Positions 15,316-20,223 of a DNA stretch of 20,223 nucleotides are shown piece by piece; within the stretch, counting starts at the first letter, position 1; each line of letters begins with the position of its first letter. The stretch covers positions 1-20,223 of the forward strand of contig JAFGSO010000129.1 of the NCBI GenBank assembly GCA_016934605.1. Direction: 5' to 3'. This DNA is from Calditrichota bacterium (lineage in GTDB: Bacteria; Calditrichota; Calditrichia; RBG-13-44-9). The position numbers and the translations under genes were made by a program. Under the pieces are notes generated by a model. It did no database searches. It saw only the letters and a program-made list of their open reading frames with translations, and was not told the origin of the DNA.

Positions 15316-16440
15316 TTAATCAGTCCCGGGGGGTACCCAGCCATTCAGAACTTGATCAGGCGTATACCATTCCGCAGCCTTTTCATTGAGAGTCGGACGA
15401 TCCGGGCTGCTTATGGCACCCGGACCATAACTTGCGTATTCAAAAAAACGGGAGCCCGCTTCCAGGTCAAACCAGATCCGCTTTCCTGTTGAGTCACGTG
15501 AAGATATTCGCGCATAGCCTGCTGGGCCGATATGATCATCCATGTAGCACCGCACAAAAACAGCACTTCCCGAAACACTGGGATCGGCAGCGGGATGCCA
15601 GGGACGTCCAAGCCTTACAGAACCATCCGGAATTTCCGGGCTTTCCTTTACCAAACGGCTATCCACAAAAAGAAATCCGTAGGGATACATAATCGGGGTG
15701 CTGGCAGCCGTTACATAACCCGTGGGATTTTTTCTCCGGCGATTGCGGGATACGATATCACAGTCGTGAAAAACCGCCTGTCCGGCGCCGAAAATAAAAT
15801 CCACATGGCCCATAATTTGACACTGATAGAAATAATGACGTCCGGCGTTTGCAAACATGGTGTCCTGATAACCGACAATCTTGCAGTTTCGGAACACCGC
15901 CCGGTCACTGCCTGCATCGGTCATGAGGGCAACAGCCTGTGGATTTTGAACCTTTGTGGGATCGTCATCCAATTTAGCAGCATTAGCCGGATAGTCAAAA
16001 CCATTTTCAATAGTCAGATTTTCAGCACGGAAATCCGGTGCGGTAATCCGGAGTGTAAAGCTTCCCCAGGTCCCGTAGGTTCCTCCCTGAGGATCCGGTG
16101 AATCGCCTGAAGCATCATAGCTGATAATGGTCTCATCCCGGCTTTCACCCAGAAAGGTAATATTCGCCTTGTCCACACTTAATTTTTCATGATAGCGTCC
16201 CTTCCGGATAAATATGATGAATGGCGATTCATTGTCTTCCGGGACAGCAGCAAGGGCTTCTCCAATAGTGGCAAAAGTCGGACTATTATCAATTATTTTT
16301 CCGGGTGTTCCCGAATATCCGGCATCAACAACAGTGTGATAGGAGGGAACAGCGATTCGTTCGCAGGCAAGAAAGATCAATAATGATACGAAAAATAAGG
16401 AGAATTTTTGACCAATGTTAAATATGACAAAGTGTTTCAT
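15316..16440 (-). CDS. Pectinesterase (CE8), lipoprotein
   Basis: A 374-residue envelope enzyme that removes methyl esters from pectin. The lipoprotein signal ends in the lipobox FLAC with Cys26. The right-handed beta-helix shows the whole CE8 active site: Gln168 in 'NPQAVAL', Asp193 in 'GYQDTMF' (general acid), Asp214 in 'GHVDFIFG' (nucleophile) and Arg279-Pro-Trp in 'LGRPWH'. The length is usual for bacterial enzymes. The frame is open 20 codons further upstream, but the ATG at 16440 follows AAAGG at 7 bases and puts the signal peptide first. It is the first gene of a run of secreted proteins ending at the GH2 gene, which suggests growth on, or processing of, pectic polymers. Confidence 0.92.
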   Translation of the reverse strand: MKHFVIFNIGQKFSLFFVSLLIFLACERIAVPSYHTVVDAGYSGTPGKIIDNSPTFATIGEALAAVPEDNESPFIIFIRKGRYHEKLSVDKANITFLGESRDETIISYDASGDSPDPQGGTYGTWGSFTLRITAPDFRAENLTIENGFDYPANAAKLDDDPTKVQNPQAVALMTDAGSDRAVFRNCKIVGYQDTMFANAGRHYFYQCQIMGHVDFIFGAGQAVFHDCDIVSRNRRRKNPTGYVTAASTPIMYPYGFLFVDSRLVKESPEIPDGSVRLGRPWHPAADPSVSGSAVFVRCYMDDHIGPAGYARISSRDSTGKRIWFDLEAGSRFFEYASYGPGAISSPDRPTLNEKAAEWYTPDQVLNGWVPPGTD

Positions 16441-16666
16441 AAGAATACCTTTACAAAAAATTTTACGGGGATGGAGATTCAAACATTCCATTTGCTTCAT
16501 TCAATTCTGAACCCTGACAGGGAGGAAGCGAAGTGGGATAGCCAAATAGCAACTTATCCATCATACAACATCACTCCAGAATCCTGTCCGATGGGCACTG
16601 CCCGTAAATGCAAAAACAGTATTTCTCCCTTCCTATTACCCCCCTATCACCCCCTGTTTTTCGGAG

Positions 16667-16682
16667 GAAAATGGCTATTTTC
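16667..16682. repeat. Short perfect hairpin after the DUF1846 gene
   Basis: GAAAAT at 16667-16672 pairs with ATTTTC at 16677-16682 around a four-base loop. It lies in the 284-base gap between the DUF1846 stop and the pectinesterase start, followed on the minus strand by AAAAACAGGGGG and more G-runs. There is no T-run. Nothing else is seen in this gap. Confidence 0.25.
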
Positions 16683-16724
16683 AGTCACATGAATTCGAAG
16701 GAAATAGAAGTCTCACACCCTGCT

Positions 16725-18245
16725 TCAACCAATATAAAGATTTTTCGTGGCGAAATTGGGATCGCTGGTCACGTTGACTCCGAGACGTCTGAGCCCTGCC
16801 TCATCCCCTGGTGTGGGGATATGGGTAATATGAACCTCGCAGCCCTTCAGGTCTCCAAGCTTCTCCAGTGCCAGCTGAGCGGCGGGATTCGTAGTTGCGC
16901 TGATGCTTAATGCTATCAGGGTTTCCTGGAGATCCAGGCTTACCGCTTTCTCTCCCAGGACCTCATTTTTAAAACGGCTGATGGACTGGGTAATATTGGG
17001 GGAAAGCAGTTTGATTTTGTCAGGAATTTCAGCCAGGTATTTGGAAGCATTCAAAATCAGGCTGGAAGCGGCATGCATGAGCGGCGAATTTGATCCGGTA
17101 ACAATTGCGCCGTCTCTGAGCTGAATAGCCGCTCCGCAATAGATCCCATTATTGCCCTTACCGTCGTGATTTTGTGCTTCGTTTGCTGCCTGATGTGCCG
17201 GTGCGACCACCGTCCGGTAAGTTGGTTCAAGATTCAGGTTCTGGATAAAAAGTTCCACCCGTTTTACGGTTTCCCTGTCAGTGAATCCCATGGCATATTC
17301 ACAATGGTAGCGAAAATAACGTCGCAGAATCTCCTGCTTTGCGGCTTCCTGTACAGCTGCATCATCCACAATGGCAAATCCGGCCCGGTTTACACCCATG
17401 TCCGTAGGGGATTTATAAAACGATTCTCCACCGGTTATCTTCTGCAGAATGTGGCGTAATACCGGAAAGATCTCCACATCACGGTTGTAATTGACCGTGG
17501 TCTGTCCATAGGCTTCCAGGTGAAAGGGATCGATCAGATTGAAATCCCGGATATCTGCCGTGGCAGCCTCGTATGCGATATTGACGGGGTGGTTTAAGGG
17601 AATATTCCAGATCGGAAAGGTCTCGAACTTGGCGTAGCCCGATTTTCGTCCATGGTTATAATCATGATACAACTGAGACAGACAGGTTGCCAGCTTGCCG
17701 CTGCCCGGACCCGGACCGGTTACAATGACCAGGGGCTTTTCCGTTTTGATATTCTCATTAGCCCCATATCCTTCGTCGCTGACGATCATATCCACATCGG
17801 TGGGATAGCCTTTGGTGAATCGATGCGTATAAACCCTGATTCCCCGACGCTCCAGTTTGTTTTTGAACAGAACGGCAGCTGGTTGGTTGTCGAAACGAGT
17901 GATGACAACACCCAATACATCAATCTCCCAGGTCTTGAGATCGTCAATCAGTTTCATGGCATCAGCATCATAGGTAATTCCGAAATCCGCCCGGATTTTT
18001 TTACGCTCGATATCTCCGGCATAGATGCACAGTAAAATATCGGCCTGGTTTTTTAATTGCTGCAGGAGCCGCATTTTGACGTTCGGATCGTATCCCGGTA
18101 ATACGCGGGCAGCATGAAAATCGTAGAGCAGTTTGCCTCCGAATTCGAGATAGAGCTTATGGTTGAAACGCTCCACCCGTTCAAGAATGCAAAGGGTTTG
18201 TTCCCTGATGTAATATTCATTGTCAAATGCACATGAATCAATCAT
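16725..18245 (-). CDS. DUF1846 family protein
   Basis: A 506-residue cytoplasmic protein that matches the DUF1846 family along its full length (usual size near 500). Visible features are an N-terminal alpha/beta region with 'LYLEFGGKLLYDFHAARVLP' at 31-50, a P-loop-like G177-P-G-P-G-S-G-K184 after a hydrophobic strand, and 'NHDGKGNNGIYCGAAIQLRD' in the C-terminal half. A structure from a Gram-positive member is known, but no reaction has been assigned to the family, to my knowledge. The P-loop suggests nucleotide binding, which is inference. Start: ATG with GGAG at about 6 bases. It appears to be transcribed alone, with an inverted repeat in the upstream gap. Confidence 0.88.
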   Translation of the reverse strand: MIDSCAFDNEYYIREQTLCILERVERFNHKLYLEFGGKLLYDFHAARVLPGYDPNVKMRLLQQLKNQADILLCIYAGDIERKKIRADFGITYDADAMKLIDDLKTWEIDVLGVVITRFDNQPAAVLFKNKLERRGIRVYTHRFTKGYPTDVDMIVSDEGYGANENIKTEKPLVIVTGPGPGSGKLATCLSQLYHDYNHGRKSGYAKFETFPIWNIPLNHPVNIAYEAATADIRDFNLIDPFHLEAYGQTTVNYNRDVEIFPVLRHILQKITGGESFYKSPTDMGVNRAGFAIVDDAAVQEAAKQEILRRYFRYHCEYAMGFTDRETVKRVELFIQNLNLEPTYRTVVAPAHQAANEAQNHDGKGNNGIYCGAAIQLRDGAIVTGSNSPLMHAASSLILNASKYLAEIPDKIKLLSPNITQSISRFKNEVLGEKAVSLDLQETLIALSISATTNPAAQLALEKLGDLKGCEVHITHIPTPGDEAGLRRLGVNVTSDPNFATKNLYIG

Positions 18246-18316
18246 GCAGACTCCATTTCATAAACCATCTGTGAATCCCAGAGTCAGTTGTCACTGTTTT
18301 CAATCGTGGCCATTCA

Positions 18317-18354
18317 GAAATGTATGCTCATCATCCGGGATATTGATACATTTC
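18317..18354. repeat. Inverted repeat upstream of DUF1846 gene
   Basis: GAAATGTAT at 18317-18325 pairs perfectly with ATACATTTC at 18346-18354 around a 20-base spacer. It lies between the stop of the four-helix membrane protein (18387) and the DUF1846 start (18245), about 72 bases before that start. It may be a regulator site or a terminator of the upstream gene; no T-run follows. Confidence 0.35.
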
Positions 18355-18386
18355 CACAATTGAGTTGTAAAATATTTTCTTTAAAA

Positions 18387-18767
18387 TCAGGCTGATTTTA
18401 ATTCCTGAATTAAAATATATCCGAAACCAACAGTGAAAAACAAATAGACAAAAACAATACCCCATCCCAGTACATTGAGTCCTCCGGACAGTTGAATGAT
18501 GAGCGTAAAAATTAATGCAATCGCATCATAAACAAACAGATGAAGAATAATTGCTTTCCGCGTCACCGATTTTTCAGCGTTTCTGGCAAACCAGGTAAGC
18601 ATCAGATTACCCACGAGCGCTGCTCCATATTCACGTGCTGTCAGCGCTGCGCCCGGTCCATAAGTGGTACCCAACAGATGTAATAACTGTGCCGGCACAA
18701 AAAGTAACAGCGGCCCAAATCCCAGACAAACAACTGCTTTAATTATCATGAGAGACTTGAATTTCAT
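18387..18767 (-). CDS. Small four-helix membrane protein, unknown function
   Basis: A 126-residue integral membrane protein with four hydrophobic segments near residues 6-30, 43-62, 70-92 and 97-121. Between helices one and two is a conserved-looking 'GPGAALTAREYGAALVGN' stretch with a charged R-E pair. The topology resembles small DoxX-like or DUF4345-like proteins, but I cannot assign a family with confidence. Start: ATG with a perfect AGGAGGT at 5 bases, the strongest ribosome site in the window, so it is probably well translated. It follows the methyltransferase gene by 86 bases and could share its transcript. Substrate or partner is unknown. Confidence 0.7.
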   Translation of the reverse strand: MKFKSLMIIKAVVCLGFGPLLLFVPAQLLHLLGTTYGPGAALTAREYGAALVGNLMLTWFARNAEKSVTRKAIILHLFVYDAIALIFTLIIQLSGGLNVLGWGIVFVYLFFTVGFGYILIQELKSA

Positions 18768-18853
18768 AACTACCTCCTGAATAATTATTATTGGTTAGAT
18801 ACAGGTTGCAGCTAATCACCAGTTGCATCGGGTATTCTGAATTGACTTTTTTA

Positions 18854-19615
18854 TTATTTCTCTGCTATCACCAGCATTTCAAAATCTTCGGTCGTGAGCC
18901 CGTCATTCCGGCTGAATGCACCAAGTTTTGCACCGAATATGTCAATGGTTTTAAAATGTAATGATTTCAGCAGCCAGGTTATTTCAGATGGGACATAGAA
19001 TCTCTCATTACTTTTGAGGGATTTTTTATTCCCGGCATCATCGACGATTTCGGTGATATTGTGATCTCGGAAGGTCATCAGATCGAAGGTATTATCCCGG
19101 TAAGAAGCATTGCCCTCCTTTTTCTGTGAAGCAAGAAAATCCTTTACAGAATGAAATAATGGAAACAGACCATTCAAAGTTGTAAAAATAAATTTTCCAT
19201 TCGGTTTCAAAGCATTTTCGGCATTTTGAAGAATTTGAAAGTTCATCTCATCCGTTTCCATCAGGGGGAAACCGCCTTCACACAACATAATTTCCAAATC
19301 AAATTCATCTGCAAAATGAGGATTTCTGGCATCATGTATCTGAAAATCAATTTTAAGCGATTGTTCAGCGGCTTTCTGTCTCGCACTTTTTAATTGTGAT
19401 TCAGAGAGGTCAATTCCGGTGACCTGATAGCCTCTTTTCGCTAATTCTATCGAATGTCTACCTGTTCCGCAGCCAATATCAAGAATTTTTTTTGTTTTAT
19501 CATAGTTTATTTCTTTTTCTATGAAATCGCATTCGCCGATGGTTCCTTGGGTGAATACTTCCGAATCATATTTTTCAGCATAATTTTCAAATAGTTCTTC
19601 GTACCACTGTTTCAT
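18854..19615 (-). CDS. Class I SAM-dependent methyltransferase
   Basis: A 253-residue cytoplasmic methyltransferase with a Rossmann-like fold. Motif I is at 45-54 ('LDIGCGTGRH') with the acidic Asp69 ending strand two ('VTGIDLSESQL'). 'FQIHDARNPHF' holds the motif II acidic residue and 'EIMLCEGGFPLME' follows as motif III. The sequence resembles ubiquinone/menaquinone-type and small-molecule methyltransferases; the acceptor cannot be named. Start: ATG with GAGGAAAC at 6 bases. A palindrome overlapping a promoter-like element lies about 70 bases upstream, so expression may be controlled there. Confidence 0.85.
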   Translation of the reverse strand: MKQWYEELFENYAEKYDSEVFTQGTIGECDFIEKEINYDKTKKILDIGCGTGRHSIELAKRGYQVTGIDLSESQLKSARQKAAEQSLKIDFQIHDARNPHFADEFDLEIMLCEGGFPLMETDEMNFQILQNAENALKPNGKFIFTTLNGLFPLFHSVKDFLASQKKEGNASYRDNTFDLMTFRDHNITEIVDDAGNKKSLKSNERFYVPSEITWLLKSLHFKTIDIFGAKLGAFSRNDGLTTEDFEMLVIAEK

Positions 19616-19681
19616 GTCTGTTTCCTCAATAATACTTATTTCTAAATATCATGGAAAATCTTTCTTAAAACATCAGCTGGT

Positions 19682-19709
19682 TTATCACACATTGTGATAT
19701 ATTGGACAA
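19682..19709 (-). promoter_or_regulatory. Candidate promoter with embedded operator-like palindrome
   Basis: TATCACA at 19683-19689 and TGTGATA at 19693-19699 form a perfect 7-base inverted repeat with a 3-base spacer. Read on the minus strand, TTGTCC (19709-19704) and TGATAA (19687-19682) lie 16 bases apart like -35 and -10 boxes, with most of the palindrome between them. The -10 box ends 67 bases before the methyltransferase start. A repressor site is plausible; the regulator is unknown, and FCB promoters may differ from this consensus. Confidence 0.3.
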
Positions 19710-20133
19710 AATATAATTCCATATTTTCCATAATTGAAATCAATTTCATTTTTAGATAAAAATTCTATGAGAACCTGGATGAAGGCACTGTCAAATGTCA
19801 GCTGCTTCGTATGACCGGCACACGAATGGAATCCGTTACATCAGCTTCTGATTACAGCTCCGCCCGTCACTTACGGGACCAGATGAGTGTGGGGCAGGAC
19901 GCGCAAACTGCTCATTTACCGGAACAGAATATTTTTTAAGATTACACATTTTAACCAAATTTGTCAAGAAAAAACCAAGGGATTCACAATTTTTGATAAA
20001 GTTCAACCCAGTTTTTTTTGACCAAATTTTCCAATATGTAAACTGTAGTTTTGCACTAATTAATATTAAAGCTATGTCTCCATTGAAATTTTCAAAATTG
20101 AATATTCCCATTTTATTTTTGTCTCAATACCCG

Positions 20134-20151
20134 CAGATTTCGGGAAATCTG
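20134..20151. terminator. Hairpin after the partial gene, possible terminator
   Basis: CAGATTT at 20134-20140 pairs with AAATCTG at 20145-20151 around a CGGG loop. It lies 20 bases beyond the stop of the partial gene at the window edge. There is no clear T-run on the minus strand, so termination is a weak inference. Confidence 0.3.
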
Positions 20152-20170
20152 AGGCATCTAAACACATAAT

Positions 20171-20223
20171 TCAGACACAGCGCCTCAGAAAATGCTCAAT
20201 CTGCTGTAGATTTTCTTCATCTA
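20171..20223 (-). CDS. 3' end of an unidentified gene, cut by the window edge
   Basis: The minus-strand frame from the window edge encodes 'DEENLQQIEHFLRRCV' followed by TGA at 20171. It is rich in charged residues and looks like an amphipathic C-terminal helix, which fits a real protein end, and a hairpin follows 20 bases later. Only 16 codons are visible, so no family can be given, and chance is not excluded. Confidence 0.4.
   Translation of the reverse strand, partial: DEENLQQIEHFLRRCV

Larger units (their letters stand above)
19616..20170. other. Long gap with palindrome and GC-rich patch
   Basis: About 550 bases without a gene I can support. It holds the promoter-like palindrome at 19682-19709, a small inverted repeat TGAAAT/ATTTCA at 19735-19748, a GC-rich patch at about 19795-19925 with a CCCGT/ACGGG hairpin (19863-19877), and a hairpin at 20134-20151. 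A 91-codon minus-strand frame (19836-20111) has no ribosome site and changes composition half-way, so I do not call it a gene. Confidence 0.5.

Noticed and set aside
16627..16654. G-run cluster on the minus strand, possible G-quadruplex
   Set aside because: Runs of 5, 6, 2 and 3 G do not give four clean G-triplets, and nothing else marks it as functional.
19861..19870. CCGCCCGTCAC, as in the universal 3' region of 16S rRNA
   Set aside because: Only 11 bases match; the flanks do not resemble rRNA, so it is chance.
19836..20111. A 91-codon minus-strand open frame
   Set aside because: No ribosome site, no recognisable motif, and it runs from AT-rich DNA into the GC-rich patch with an abrupt change of composition.
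1..20223. Defence system, CRISPR array, prophage or biosynthetic cluster
   Set aside because: No direct-repeat array, Cas, nuclease-helicase, integrase, capsid or assembly-line genes are seen; the single-gene functions do not form such a system.

Overview
The window reads as ordinary chromosome from a moderately AT-rich bacterium, probably of the FCB group (Calditrichota, KSB1, Marinimicrobia or a relative). The main clue is the secreted protein at 13185-14252, which ends in a 'YPNPFN' plus FlgD-like C-terminal sorting domain of the type common in those phyla. Lipoproteins with clear lipoboxes, many secreted proteins and purine-rich Shine-Dalgarno sites also point to a Gram-negative-type envelope. 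Every gene I can support lies on the minus strand, so transcription runs from high to low coordinates. I see no rRNA, tRNA, CRISPR array, intact insertion sequence or phage gene. The taxon is an inference; there is no marker gene here.

Right end (20223 to 16725): the 3' end of an unidentified gene, a 0.5-kb gap without a convincing gene but with an operator-like palindrome and a GC-rich patch, a class I SAM methyltransferase, a small four-helix membrane protein, and a DUF1846 protein with a P-loop.

Middle (16440 to 8513): a run of envelope and carbohydrate genes: a lipoprotein pectinesterase (CE8), a secreted alpha/beta-hydrolase-like protein, a secreted protein with the sorting domain, a small secreted partner 7 bases after it, a conserved cytoplasmic protein of unknown function, a secreted glycoside hydrolase family 2 enzyme, and a nucleotide-sugar dehydrogenase. 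Pectinesterase and GH2 fit breakdown of plant-type, uronic-acid-containing polysaccharide outside the cytoplasm. The dehydrogenase would instead make UDP-sugar acids for surface polysaccharide.

Left part (8255 to 141): single genes of mixed function. These are a small membrane-protein gene broken by two apparent frameshifts, a lipoprotein, a VOC/glyoxalase-fold protein, an APH-type phosphotransferase, a zinc-ribbon protein with a pRiA4b ORF-3-like domain, a short-chain dehydrogenase, a membrane protein with an HExxH motif (M50-like), an isoprenylcysteine-type membrane methyltransferase, a second lipoprotein and an MtaA/CmuA-like member of the URO-D family. Two related copies of an intergenic repeat, in opposite orientation, flank the last three genes; one copy carries a GC-rich structured insert.

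I did not find a complete new system. The items most worth a second look are the twice-frameshifted membrane protein, the repeat pair with its insert, the possible pectin locus with unknown secreted partners, and the 138-residue conserved unknown.
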